From Sclerotiophoma versabilis (taxonomy: Eukaryota > Ascomycota > Dothideomycetes > Pleosporales > Didymellaceae), in assembly GCA_012274445.1 (NCBI GenBank), contig JAAROD010000029.1:1178001-1242000 (forward strand): a DNA stretch of 64,000 nt. The letters run 5' to 3'. Under the pieces are notes generated by a model. That model saw only the letters and a program-made list of their open reading frames with translations, was not told the DNA's origin and ran no database searches. Shown here piece after piece: positions 27,701 through 39,882 of the stretch (position 1 is its first letter; each line of letters starts with the position of its first letter). A program made the translations under genes and the position numbers.

Positions 27701-30360
27701 AATCCGGTGTAGCCGACAGGGACTCCGTGCTGGTAGCCATCATTATAGAATAATACAACGAAAGCAAGCAAAAGTTAGATCGTAATGAAGAAAACTCCAC
27801 TAGACAGCGAACACACCATATTTCCAGGCTGCATTGCATCTAACCCTGACATACCACCACCCCACAGAGTAGCACTTGTGGTGTAAATCCAGACCCTAGC
27901 ACCATATTAACAACCCAGATTAACAACCTATCTACAACCCAGACTAACGAGGCAGCTATCCCACCCTCCTCAGCCCAGCGCTCTGCCACAGAGCCTCAGA
28001 TATCCTAATCCCAGCCACCGCCGTCCCGGCAAGAACGGCATTCTACCCGAACTCTTCAGACCTATTGCATGTGCGAGGGCTGTTGTCGGATACCCACCGG
28101 TTGGGTGGTGTCTGGATTTACCAGCCATCGCAACGACCACGAAGTACTCGCGAGACCCAAGCTACCGCATGACGCACAGGCAAAGTTCCAGAAGAAGCTC
28201 GATGAGAGCATGACCTCTCTTCAACATATTAGAGCCGAGGGAAACAATATCAATAACAGACAACGCAAAGCTGGAAAATCCGCAATGCAAGACATGTCCG
28301 TATCTTAGATTTTGACGCGATGTAGACGCTGAATCGAGAGTTCAATTTACAAGACCACCAGCTCCAAGACTCTCTTGCCCGAGAGATCTAAGACGGTCTT
28401 CGACCTCAGAATACGGCGCTACTGCAGTCTCATGTTGTGAGACAGCAAGAAGAACTCGAAAAGCTGGAGAAGGATAGTCCCTTGAAGAGAAAAAAACGGT
28501 AACTGAACATAATCATTGCTGATGAAAAGCAGCAAGGTCTCCAGAAACTAGGCGTAACACTTAAAACTTCTCTTAGCATTAGAAGCAGCAGAGTCTTCGA
28601 GAGCAAGAGCAAAAACTGAGGATGTCGCCAGATATAAGGCCATGAGGGGAACTTGGAACACTCTGACGACCAGGAACCTTATTAACGATGGGAGAGGTAT
28701 TCTCTCTGAGAAACAAGCTCTCAAATAGTAGATCGTAGCCCTCCGGACGGCTGATCCCCAAAGACTTCATCCTGAAGTCTAGACAAGCTCGTGTCTTTCA
28801 ACTCGAGCTGAACTCATAACATATGCCATGGATAACCCAAGCTGCCAGTAACTGTGGGTCCCGCGACCTCACCGCAAGAACATGTGGTGGATGGAGTCTA
28901 CAACTCCCGATCGCTGTCAAACAGGTTCTTCTGCTCGAAAACGAACCAGGGTACAAGTTGCCTCATCAGTATGGTATTGGCAGTGACGAGGATCAGTCGG
29001 TGACGGATGAACCTGTCATGGATGCAGCAGTGCATGATGAGAACGGCCTCCCCAAGGCTTCCTTCATATCCTACAAGGGTAATAGAGGCTAGATGGTTAG
29101 TCTATCTTGTTCTGCAGCTCAATTGAAAATCAATCCATCGACTACCACCATGATCTATGCTTGAGTGACTGTGTGCCTTTCGCCCCTATGAGCTCTTTGG
29201 AAGTGTGACTATCGTGTTATGTCTATTCAACCTCTTCATTGATAACAGCATCCCGGAGGCTTACAGCGAGGATGGGTACTTCTGCCACTTTAGGGCTGGA
29301 TAGGATCTCTAATGCGACATCGATGAATAACAGTGCCATGACAGGAAGATGTCGTAAGTGACAGCTACAGTGCGGTCAGATTCGTTATTTCTGGTCATGA
29401 GGAATTAGTGGCTACTGACAATGGTAATTCCGGGGACCTCACACCTTTTCCACCGTCGGAGAGAAGGCCTTCGATGGTCTGGCCTTGGCTACTGTGAAGG
29501 CGAAGAAGGGAGAGCCCGGAGCCAATTGTTCTGTTAGCCGGTCGCACTGGACTGCAGGGTGAGATTGTTGTTGTGAGGCTATACTGCTCCTTCTCATGTT
29601 GCGAACAAAGACGGATCTAACATGACAGTTGCTTAGTTTCTGGGAGGCATTCAGAGCAGCTCTGCACAAACCTTACAAGTTAACAAACAAACAAAAGACT
29701 ACAGATTGGTTTGCTTGTGTAGAAGTATAGTCTTGACCTACTCAAACCCTCCTCGCTTCGTGGAAAAGGTTGGAAAGTGGTGTTATTGCCTCCAACTTTC
29801 TCATGAACAAGAGAGGCTCTGTGATGACGTTACTATCATCTGTCCAACGCTTCTAGAACTGCACAAACGAAGTTGACTTGCCTTGCTGGTACTACACTTA
29901 AGATACCCCAACTTCCTGGATTGAACCAAAGCAGCACTCGGTGACTGTGCCGAACACTCCGGCCTTCTCAACGAGCTTTCGGTCGGTCAAAGGCCGATGA
30001 GTGACATTTGCCGGCGAAACTACCCCGCCATCTACTTTGGAGATAGTGCGGGGTGCCCTGGACCAATAGCATCACGCATCAACGACGAAGAGGACCATTT
30101 TTGCCGGCAAAGTATCCTGGCACCATCATCGGGCCGGGACCTGTGGGGGAATAGATGTGGGTGAAGCTCGTGTTGGCGTTGTACTTACAACGTCAAGTCC
30201 TCAGTGTCTTTCGACATCACACAACTGTACATACCTCTAAAGCATCTTGAAAGAGCGGACCAAGGGACTTGTCTGCTGATCGACCACGCCGTGCTTCGTC
30301 AAACCGCAGTCTCAACATCAACGGCACCATCTCACCTGACATATTAACAACAACATCAAC
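27701..30360. other. Gene-free stretch with possible coding relics
   Basis: No intact gene is supported. Fragments look like decayed protein: a Lys/Gln/Glu-rich piece at 28069-28308 and a similar coiled-coil-like string near 28435-28500, both ended by stops and frame changes. An 89-codon frame at 28823-29092 has no recognisable domain. They might be remnants of one old mobile or duplicated gene, but I cannot name it. The last 400 bases are the promoter of the dehydrogenase gene. Confidence 0.5.
30022..30110. promoter_or_regulatory. Candidate operator cluster upstream of the dehydrogenase gene
   Basis: ACCCCGC (30022-30028) and GCGGGGT (30048-30054) form an inverted pair with a 19-nt gap. TTTGCCGGC occurs at 30007-30015 and again at 30100-30108, the second within the perfect palindrome TTGCCGGCAA (30101-30110). 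They lie about 250-350 bases before the ATG at 30361. Confidence 0.35.
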
Positions 30361-31707
30361 ATGTCCAAACCAGAAATCGGCTTCTGTGGCCTCGGAGCTA
30401 TGGGCCTAGGAATGGCCACCAACCTCGTGAAGCAGGGCTACTCCGTCACAGGCTTCGACGTGTACCCTCCATCGCTGGAGAAATTTCAAAAAGCAGGCGG
30501 TATCCCGTCCACCTCACTCTCCGAGTCAGCAAAGAACAAGCCATTCTACATCGTCATGGTGGCCTCGGCACAGCAAGCCCAGCCCGCCTTGTTCTCTGAT
30601 GACGGCATTGTCAAGGCGCTTCCCAAGGGCGCGACGCTGCTTCTGACATCGACAGTGCCGAGCAGCTATGCGCAGAGCGTGGAGAAGGAGCTGAAGGACA
30701 TCGGTCGAGATGACATTTTCTTCATCGATGCCCCGGTTTCTGGAGGTGCAGGAAGGGCTGCAGACGGCACGCTGACGATTATGGCGGGTGCATCGGACGC
30801 CGCGTTTGAGAAGGGGAAGTGGCTGCTTGCAGAGATGAGCGCGCCTTCCAAGCTGTTCATTGTGAACGGAGGGATTGGTCAGGGCAGCAATATGAAGATG
30901 GTGCACCAGGTACTTGCGGCGATCCAGATCCTGGCTGTGAGCGAGGCTTATGGGTTCGGCGCGAGGTTGGGATTGAATGGTAAGGATGTGAGCGAAGCTG
31001 TGATAGGTAGCGATGCGTGGAGTTGGATGTTCGAAAACAGGTCTCAAAGGACACTGAAAGAGGACTACTTTCCTGGTGCGAGTGCAGTCACCATTATCCT
31101 GAAGGACACAGTAAGTCGACACTCATCTCATGCACAACAATACTTACGATGAGACCAGAGCATCATCACACTCAGGGCACGCCAACTCCAGTTCCCTACG
31201 CCCCTCTGCTCTATTGCCGAGCAGGTGTACTTTGCAGCACTCGACCGCGGCTGGGGCGCTAACGACGACGCTGGAATCGTACGCCTCTGGACCTCTGACC
31301 CAGTCTCAAGCATCCAAAGCTCCCTGTCAGCCGAAGAGAAGGAGCAGAAGCTTGCTCTCGTGAAAGACCTACTGAGGGGCATCCATCTTGTCGCAGCAGC
31401 AGAAGCGCTCTCTCTTGCAAAGCACGTTAACATCCCCCTACCTCAGTTCTACGAGCTGGCAAAGGATGCTGCAGGAGGTAGCAAGCAGTTCGAGAACTTT
31501 GGGCCTAAGATGCTGCCAATTCTCGACGGCGAGGCAGATGGCAATGGCAACGTTCTTGATGGTTACATTGAGAAGCTGCAGGGAGCGTTGGACGAGGCAC
31601 AAGCCATCAAGTGCCCTTTATATCTGGGCAATGGTGCGCTGGGCTTGCTTCTGCAAACAGGGAAGAGCAGGGATCTCGCGTCGCTGCTGAAGTTCTATAG
31701 CGTGTAA
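30361..31707 (+). CDS. 3-hydroxyisobutyrate-dehydrogenase-family oxidoreductase (432 aa, 2 exons)
   Basis: Exons 30361-31110 and 31159-31707, intron 48 nt (GTAAGT...GACCAG), phase 0. The N-terminal Rossmann fold starts at once with IGFCGLGAMGLGMATNLV. The substrate-binding motif is DAPVSGGAGRAADGTL, and the catalytic Lys sits in GQGSNMKMVHQVLAAIQ. Family members oxidise 3-hydroxy acids with NAD(P); the KMVHQ form is closest in my reading to L-threonate dehydrogenase-like enzymes, but this is tentative. The protein is over 100 residues longer than a usual member. The extra part (LLRGIHLVAAAEALSLAKHV onward) looks like a second copy of the helical C-terminal domain. No targeting signal is seen. 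Confidence 0.9.
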
Positions 31708-33340
31708 AGAAGCTGAATCCGTAAGAAATCTTTCTTATAATACCGAAGACTGTGTGCCCTTGATACTTGAATAGTCGATGGCCCACGGTATTGTCCGTCT
31801 CGTTAAAGCGTGCTGGCTCTAATTGGCCTGGTCGTTGTTGCATGATCGAGCTGTTGCTTGCGTGGATGTGTGTCAGCTACGCATGTATGAGACTTATTTT
31901 GTTATCTCTCTCCCATCAAGATCTTTAAAGCCGAACATTGTACCAGGTACAGATCATAGCTGCTGACTACGAGAACAACATGTCTTGAACTTGATATATT
32001 TACGGTCACCGGAAATGGAAAGCCGCGCGTCACGCAACGCAGTCGATAAACTTTCGAATTTATATATCGGCCTTGTAGCATTTACTGATCCAATGGCCCT
32101 CTCTTGACGCCTTCCTCCGAGCATTGAGCACGACCGTCGCCCTCGTAGGCTTGAGCTGGGCCCGCAATACTCTTATCCGGATAAAGAGATGGAAGTCTCA
32201 GTAAAGTCACACTCGCAGAACCAATATCGATGCAAGAGCGGTCCAGCTGCACAGCGACTGACAGGAGGTGTAATAGTACTCCCAGTGATAGGCCAACGCA
32301 GTGCGCATCTGGCTCCACTCGACCAATTGCCGGTGCTCTGATGCGTGTTTCAAGGTACGATATCTGGTGGCGACAACACGCCATCACCCACATCACAGAG
32401 CCCATCACCTTGTATGCAAGGTTTGATGTTCTCGAGTCCATGTCCTGGCTTTTGTGTTAGAGGCAGCGGCTCGCGCGGGGGTGGCGCCTGAGGGACGTCG
32501 TACACGCATGGCGCTTCGACACGAGCCGTCGTTGACCTCTTTGGGCGGCTTGCTTTTGCCTCTACCCTTGTACAACACTCGCTATCTGAAGGTAAGGCTG
32601 TGGCGTTCAAGGATTGCGGGTAGGTGGTCAAACAAACACATGTCAGATAAAATGAAAATGTGGAGAAGAGAGATGACGATGCGCAAGATGATCATAGCCA
32701 TCGGGTATCGGAGGAGATTGCGAGCGGCATTCTGAATTTCTTTCTTTTTGGAATTCCGGGGTGTAAGGCGAACAGATGCTGACTGCGAAGGTTGAAAGAA
32801 GTTGGTGGTGCGCCACATTGACGCTGTGATACGAGATCGACAGGAGGAACTTTAAGGTGGTCAGCGAGCGGGTGAGATTGGGACCTCAACCGCATGATGC
32901 AGCCTTTGACAATGCGGTCGCAATACTTGAAAGGACTGTTCTGGATGCCTCATGTATTGCGATTTCTTTGTCCGAATCAGAAAGCATGCGGCACTTGCAT
33001 CCCAACCCGGCAATCTACTGTTAAGCAAGCGGGGATCCGAGAACCTGGTACATTGGCGGCAGAGGCGATCTACATGTTGCAACGTCGTCCGTGTCAATGA
33101 CTGACATTTTGGAGTCGCGCAGATCATCGCCCCACAGCGAGGCACAGCATGCAACAAAATGTTTGATCGCCTGCTAGCGACGAAGAGTCGGCGTTCAAAG
33201 ACCGATGGAGTGGTGTTGGCAGGTACAAAGCTTTCCCCTCTCTGTGTAACCGCCATGCGAACCTGATTTTATTGGAACTAGGCATGATTTGCGGAAGTGC
33301 AGAATGCCATGCGGATCTGCTGACAGGGGTAAGAGGGTGG

Positions 33341-33372
33341 CCTTGCAGGACGTTGCAGGACGTTGCAGGACG
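33341..33372. repeat. 10-nt tandem repeat CGTTGCAGGA, 3 copies
   Basis: The first copy is CCTTGCAGGA, the next two are CGTTGCAGGA, and a partial unit follows. Confidence 0.85.
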
Positions 33373-35693
33373 GGTGCATGCGCATGTGATTAACGGTTGC
33401 ATGTTCGCGCGCAAGTTACCGCAGCATCCACAATCGCGCGAGCAGCGCATCATGCCATGTTGCCGTGGGGTTCCTATCTTCCATGAGGATCATCACACGT
33501 CTGACATGAGTTATTGTGCCGAATCCTTCCATAGCGAAACGACAAGTTCTCAAGTGCGCTGAGTAAGCTGATACCGTCAGTACATCCTTGCAGGTGCAAA
33601 GAAGGTTGTCTATAATTTGCGCAGCCTCGTATAATCGCCAGCCGTTGAACGTGGTGTCACGAGTGACCATTGATTGGAAAGCGCGCACCTGCATCGCCAA
33701 TGCATCGCCAATGCATTCCGTCAAACACCGGTGAGAGGTATGCATTTCCTCAATCAGCCAGGCAACGGCCATATCAGCCTCCAAAGCTTGTCGCTTGTTG
33801 CAGTGCCGCGGAGGGTGACTTTGCGCCAATCATTCGGCCTGTGGCTCCGAGATTGAACTTTATCGAGATGTCTACTCATCGTCAGCAAGATAGATGTCAT
33901 AGTCAATGCGGAACCGCGGAGGGGTTTGAGTGGCCTAAATGTGGTCAGCAAGCGCCTAACGCGCTCAAGAAGTGTCTACTAGAACTATCCGAGATACGGT
34001 TTCGATAGACCGCTTGCTAGTAAGGTCCTCCAAAGCTGCGCCTGCATTGAGCGGTGGCTGCTGTCCCACCCCGCACCACAGCCTTGACGGCGTGCAAATA
34101 CGGATAGCTTAGAGCGGCCAACGTTCATGTCAGGTGTTGGTGCATTATACTGCTGTGGAGTACAACGACAGCTGTATGCGTTAGCAATCCCTGCAATATC
34201 ACAAGATGAAGAGCAATGGCAATCAAACAGCAAGCCGGTAGACCTTTAAGATCACCCTGGTAAGATGTGAGACGAATTCGATGAATTGAACATTTTCTTG
34301 GAACATAGGATTGTGTCCTTGAGGATGAGGCCACAATCGTTGCTGCAGGTGGCGGGCCGGCATAGTGGGGCGAGAACCACGCGCTTCCTCTTTCTTCCTT
34401 GGAAGAGGCAGTCACGCGGCGAATTCGGCCACATTCGTGCAGGACCACAGCCATACGCGAGATTGAACAGTGAAGCTACTTGTAGGGATCTCGAGACACT
34501 TTCCTGTTGGTTCCTGTAGAACTGTAAGCATAACGTCACACAGCAGCCTTGCGAACGGCTCGAAGGGCACAGTATCAGGCACGATCTCACGCCAGACCAA
34601 TGCCACTAGGGCTGAGTACACCACCAGCAGAGCCACGTGCTCTTGGACGTGCAGCAAGGAGGGTGTAGCGACGCGGAAGCGAACGTGGCCTCGGCTGAGG
34701 ACCGGGTAAAGCTGCAGGCACGGCAATCATCCAAGACGCTTGTCCATGCTAATCTTCTCAAGCGTATCCGTGTTGGTGAAGTGGTGATACTATCGGTCGT
34801 GAGCGTGTTTCACAATAAGCAAGGTTGGAGCAAGAATTGTTGAGTGTGAAGTGATCTTTGATCGAGTGATTAATGCTGTAAGACAAATTGGGTATAGGTA
34901 TCCATCCTCCTGGCAATGAAGCCGCCAAAAAATTAACTCCCAAATAGTCCGTCTATAATAATGCAATAGCGCACAACCATGTGGCTCCCAAACGCGCCAA
35001 CTAATGCAGTTTAGAAAACAAGGAAGCAAGTGCTCGGTATTACAAAGGCTGTGGCGTGCCTCTAAGCGGAAGCAGGCGTCTAGAGAGAAAGAACGGGACG
35101 CTAAGTTCCTTTCACCCGAGCCAGCGTGTGTGTGTGGAAAGCATGAGAAGTCATGACCTGACGTTGAGACGTTGAGTCATAGAGATGATGCGCTAAGTGA
35201 TGCAGGCGATGAGCGTAATCGTTGGGGCCTTATGCTACAAGAAGGCTTGCAGGACACGAGGCTCGTTTGCAAGGCAGCAAGGTCAATACCCGATGAACAC
35301 GCTAAGGAGGCGCGTGGCGTGTTGATAGTTGACCGGGGTACGATACACGAGGTGTGTCGAACATCAGGTCGCGATAATCCTGCAGATGCGTTGCATGATC
35401 GAGGCACGCCAGTAGATGACTGTGTGGGTTTCGAGTCGAGTAAGGCGTAGAGTAAGGTGACATGGGATGATAGTCGGATGAAGGATGTGATGATGTCGAT
35501 GTTGAGAGCGCCAGAGCCAATTGCGAGTCGAAAGGACAATCGTGCAGAGATAGACCGGTTGTGGGTTTATTTGGAAGGAACCGGAGGCAGAGGGCGTGTT
35601 GGTGGTGGTCCGGGACACGGAGGGAGGTTGTTGTTTGCCATGTTGGACTCGTCGTAGATGGTAGCGGCCATTGTATTGAGTTCAAGCTGAAGC

Positions 35694-35720
35694 TTGGTGG
35701 TGGTTGGTGGTGGTTGGTGG
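35694..35720. repeat. TTGGTGGTGG purine-rich repeat
   Basis: A short imperfect G/T array of TTGGTGGTGG units within the gene-poor stretch. Confidence 0.7.
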
Positions 35721-38689
35721 TAAGTATTGAGCGTTGGCGAGGTAGTCGAGTAGGCTGGACAGTGACTGGTAGTTGTGTGGAGGTAGTGTAGTGCTGTTGT
35801 AGATATATATCTCGAGTAGTATCCTGCTGAGTAGTGGTTGTATGAAACGAAGGATACGAGCAGTGGGGGTCAATGGTATTTATGTGCGTGCTCAGATTGC
35901 TACAGCCGCAGAATGTCGGTCAGCTACGTACTTTTGACGAAGTGTGTAATTATTCTAGGCAGCGCATGGCACGGCCCAAGCGGTGAAGCAGGCGTTGGGC
36001 TGATGGACCAGGAAAGGGGTGGCTCCTGGCTTGTGCATGAGCTAAAGCATGCCGAAACATCGCTCATCCCGGTCATTAATGAGCACGGGTGAGAAGAAAC
36101 ACGAAGACGTGCTTCGCTGCTTGTCGCTTCAGCGCCCTCGTGACTGTGCTGAAGATCGTGGTGATCCAATCCCGTCACAGCACTGTCGCCGTCGCGGGAT
36201 GCCATCTGCGCAGTGCACCACTTCTTGCAAGGTTGAGAATGACTCTTCGGCGCGATTGGCATGCCCAACTCTGACATCACCGACTTGCTCTCTATCCTTA
36301 TTCTTAGTAAGTTCGCTAGTGCAAACGGTTGTGGTGATTGAAACGTAGCTCTCCTTTTCCAAGCAGATGGTGGCAAGGGCCGCCTTCGAGCGCCGAAACG
36401 CCGCTTCAGACCATGTGTGAAAGAGGGTTTTGCTTGCGAGGCATTCAGGAACAGGCAAGGCTAGCTTCAGTCTTGTGTCAGGGTCAAATTTCTGACACGG
36501 CGACAGCCACGGACCACCCACAGACTTCACGAATTTTGTCACCCAATTTGCAACGTTGCTCATGCCCAGCATCCACAGTCTCCATTGCGACTGGAAGATC
36601 TGGCGCGTGCGGCGCCCACAGCGCCCTTCTCCCGTGCTTCTACCATGCTTCCACCCAATTTCCAGCGCCCCCTGGAATTTTCCTGCTCCACTTGCTCCTC
36701 TGCTGTGCCCGTCGGCGGTGAGTTTCGCGTGTCATTTGTCCAGCCAGCAACCTGTTTGCCTCAGGCGAGTAGGCTGAGAATACGCGAGGGAGCAGTCAAA
36801 GGGTCCTGTCATGCTTATTTTTGTCCTGGTACTTGCTTTGTCCGCGCGACTCGTATAATCCTGGCGCACGTGCAAAAGCAGTATGATTGGCGCCTCTGCC
36901 CTGTTTTTGGCAGCCCTCCGGCATCCACAACTGGCTGGTGTGCGAACTCTGTGGCTCTCTCCAAACTAACGCGGCAGCTCCGAAAGGAGAGAGTTACGGG
37001 TATGCAGCCAGCCATCGAGGCGTTGCGATCGCGCTGCCAACGTACGCCGCAGGCTTTTGTTTGGTGTAGCTGAGGCTACATTCCACGTGGGCAACAGGGA
37101 TCATGTCTGAAACACCTCCGATGAGTTGTGTGCGATTACTTTTCATTCGTAATTTGTCTCCCCTCCGCCCGGCTGCTCGCCAAATGAGCTGCACGCAGGT
37201 TGTTGCTTGCTTCATCCATGCATCGGACTTCTCGGTAGAACAAAAAATTCTTCCATCGCCGGAAGAATCTGAGACCCTTTGTCAGTTCAGCCGGTTTGGG
37301 ATTGCAAATGGATCGATCTACAGGGGCACAGCTGGTCGTGTCAAAGCTCGTAGAGCAAATTGTCTGCTACCTTCGAAGGTACACCATCGCCACCGCAATC
37401 GGTCTCAAATTGCCACAGATCTGCTGTTTCAAAGCTGTGGAGAAGACGTTGACTGTTGTTACAGACCAGACTGGGAATGGCAGCGACTCGCACCAGATCT
37501 GTGACCCGACGCTGCGACTCTGAGGGGTGTCATGAAGCTGACGATGTCCCAGCAGACTGGATGATGCGGAGAGAACAAGGAAAGCCCGAGTGCCCGTCTG
37601 CCGTCTACTGACAGGTCATCAGATGGCTGCTGATATCACATCAGCATGGCTGGTCGCTCAAAAAGGTCTGTAGCTCACCGCCGTGCTGTTGTGGCGTTTG
37701 TGGGCTGCTTTCTAATTGAGCCTCAGCGGATAGCGCCAACGATAACGTTGAATTTTTGCACCTCGTCGGCGACTTTGAAAAGCAAGCAGGCGGTCGAGAA
37801 CCACAGCTAAGTTGGCGATGAACTCTAACCCGCGAGTCTGGCCACCTACACGCATTTGTTTGCACAACGCGTCATCTGGCAGACGCAAGCTGGAATGCTT
37901 GTTTTAGACGTGGGCGCATCGAGCACAAAATCGTCATCAATACCTTAGAGTTTGGCTCCAGAGTTCATCGCGATGGGTCAGGTATGTAAGTTTGACGCTG
38001 CTGCAGGTACGCGAACGCAGATCGGTGCTACCGCGCGGCCCTTCAATTGTGGTTTGCAAGCGAAAGGAGGGGTGCGCCACGATATTGCTGAGTCCGGCGA
38101 TCCCGAGGCATCGTCAATATTGCTTAGGCAGTTGCTTTTCAAGCGCTGATCGGTGATCAAATGGTAGGAGGGGCTTCACACGCTCTTCAAAACTAGTACA
38201 CGAACGGTAGGTTGATGCGTGCATCTTTGTCGATATGCCATATAGAGTGAAATGCGATTATAGATCTATTGCCGTATGCAGCAGTATCACTTTCTCGGGA
38301 ACACTGCACGGTTGCGCTTGGCTTACTTCTACATTCTTGGTCCACAACCACCTTGACTGCCAATAGCTTTTGTAATATTGTCCCTGTGGAATCGCCGACT
38401 GTCGTGCTTTCACATATCGCCGACCTTGAAGACGACCATGCACCATTGTGCATTGCATAGGCAGCTGTGATCAGCCCGCCGTGGTAGTACCGAACCATAA
38501 AAGCTGCACTATTGAAGATGCAGGAACGACTATTCGCTACGACGTTACCAGGCCGAAGTCGAAAAGACTGTCCGCATTCTGTGTTCGACCGCGCGGCTTT
38601 GTAGTCGTTCGTTGCAGCCTGGCTTCGCATGCGCGTGCTGGGATGCATTACTCTCTCATGCTTTCTTTCAATCGGCTGTTCAAAAAGTT

Positions 38690-39654
38690 TCAGCCGTTGT
38701 CTTCATCGTCATCGCCTGCCTGCCCGGCAGCTTGCGTCGACACCCAGTTTTCTAGCATATGCTGACTGGACACCGGTACACCTACTCCTCCTGCAGCTTT
38801 TCTTACGCCACGACGCTTGACCACAAGGCATAATATACGACCGTATATGCTGAAGCCTTCGTAAGAGGTGTTCAAGCCCGGCTTCTTTTTTTCATCCTGT
38901 GACTCATCCTCATCCTCGATGACTGCGGCATCCTCTGACGCTGCGCCTGTCTTGCTCTGCTTGCTGGTCTTCTCTGGAATGAATAGGTCTCCCTCGTCAC
39001 TGACGCTGGCATGAACATCTGCATCTTTCTCAAATTCGCCCCGGCTTCGCTTTGTACGTATCAAGCGTTGAGGGGCCTCAGGAATGTCAGCGAGATTGAC
39101 AGCATCCTCATCCTCTTCCTCGATAACAATTGGATCTGTGGCAACCTCGTTGATAATCAGTGGCTGATCACTTGTACCGGTCGTTAGCCAGTTGGTAAGC
39201 CTTCCTGAGTTACTCTGTATGCGAGGCTTGTTTTTGAATGTCTTCTGCTTGATCATGACAGAGTGGCGAGATGATAACTCAGTCAGAAAGATCGACACTT
39301 CAAAATCGTCTAGTCCAACGTTAGCAATCTAGTTGACAGCGATGCTTGGTGGCTGTTGATTGGGTCTGGGGCGCTTCGGAGACCATTGACATTTGGCAGG
39401 CCAGACCTACCTTCGACTACAACATCTTTGACCCCCTTCTTCTTTGCTTTGGGCCCGGCGCGAGCCTTGCCTCGCTCGTTCTCTTCTCGAAGTTTAGGAA
39501 GGACAAGCGGCCGAATCGCTTGAATGACGCGTGGAAGTGCTGGGTTGTCGCGTTTCAGTAGCCATGCTTCAGCATCTGCAGGGCGATCCAAGTAGATTCG
39601 AACTTCAAGAACAGAATGCTTCGTTATGCGCAAGTAGCGTCTAAGCGGCGCCAT
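38690..39654 (-). CDS. Conserved fungal protein of unknown function (287 aa, 2 exons)
   Basis: Minus-strand exons 39654-39411 and 39309-38690. The 101-nt intron rejoins at KDVVVEDDFEVSIFLTE, which keeps frame. The N-terminal 75 residues form an ordered block (MAPLRRYLRITKHSVLEVRI, then DAEAWLLKRDNPALPRVIQAIRPLVLPKLREENERGKAR). The middle is acidic and disordered with basic patches that could serve nuclear import. The C-terminus has a conserved-looking segment (GLNTSYEGFSIYGRILCLVVKRR). I recognise this as a pattern seen in ascomycete hypothetical proteins but cannot give a function. It shares a 228-bp divergent promoter with the Sam37-like gene. Confidence 0.82.
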
Positions 39655-39882
39655 GTTTCAACAGCTTCGGCACTACCGTGTTTGACGTTTGACGTTTGAC
39701 GGCGGTCCTCGTGCGAAATAGATGAATGCAAGCGGGAGTGGCCATGATCAGGAAGTTGATGCGTGTTCACGTGTTGGCGTCATGCCAAGGCGGCTTTGCA
39801 GATCGACGCAGTTCGTCGCTTTCTCACGTCGTGCATTAACTACATCTTCGCGAAATACAATCGCTTGCATCTGTCAATATAG
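39655..39882. promoter_or_regulatory. Divergent promoter shared by two genes
   Basis: 228 bases separate the start codons of the unknown protein (minus) and the Sam37-like gene (plus). It contains three head-to-tail TTTGACG units at 39681-39701, placing TGACG half-sites at 7-bp intervals. TGACG is a known bZIP-type half-site; its use here is inference. Confidence 0.5.

Larger units (their letters stand above)
31708..38689. other. Gene-poor stretch of about 7 kb
   Basis: I found no gene I can support on either strand. Reading frames are short, lack domains, and cannot be linked across plausible introns. The best candidate, a 137-codon minus-strand frame at 33416-33829, is listed as rejected. 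The stretch contains small repeats (33341-33372, 35694-35720) but no recognisable transposon termini, tRNA or rRNA. Base composition is not strongly AT-rich by eye, so heavy RIP is not evident. Confidence 0.55.

Noticed and set aside
33416..33829. 137-codon minus-strand frame with helical-looking sequence
   Set aside because: It has no recognisable domain, and no upstream or downstream exon could be joined with good signals. It might still be a small gene; RNA-seq would decide.
35302..35685. 127-codon minus-strand frame rich in Thr, Ser, His and Pro
   Set aside because: Low-complexity translation across G/T-rich repeats, without a domain or splice partner.
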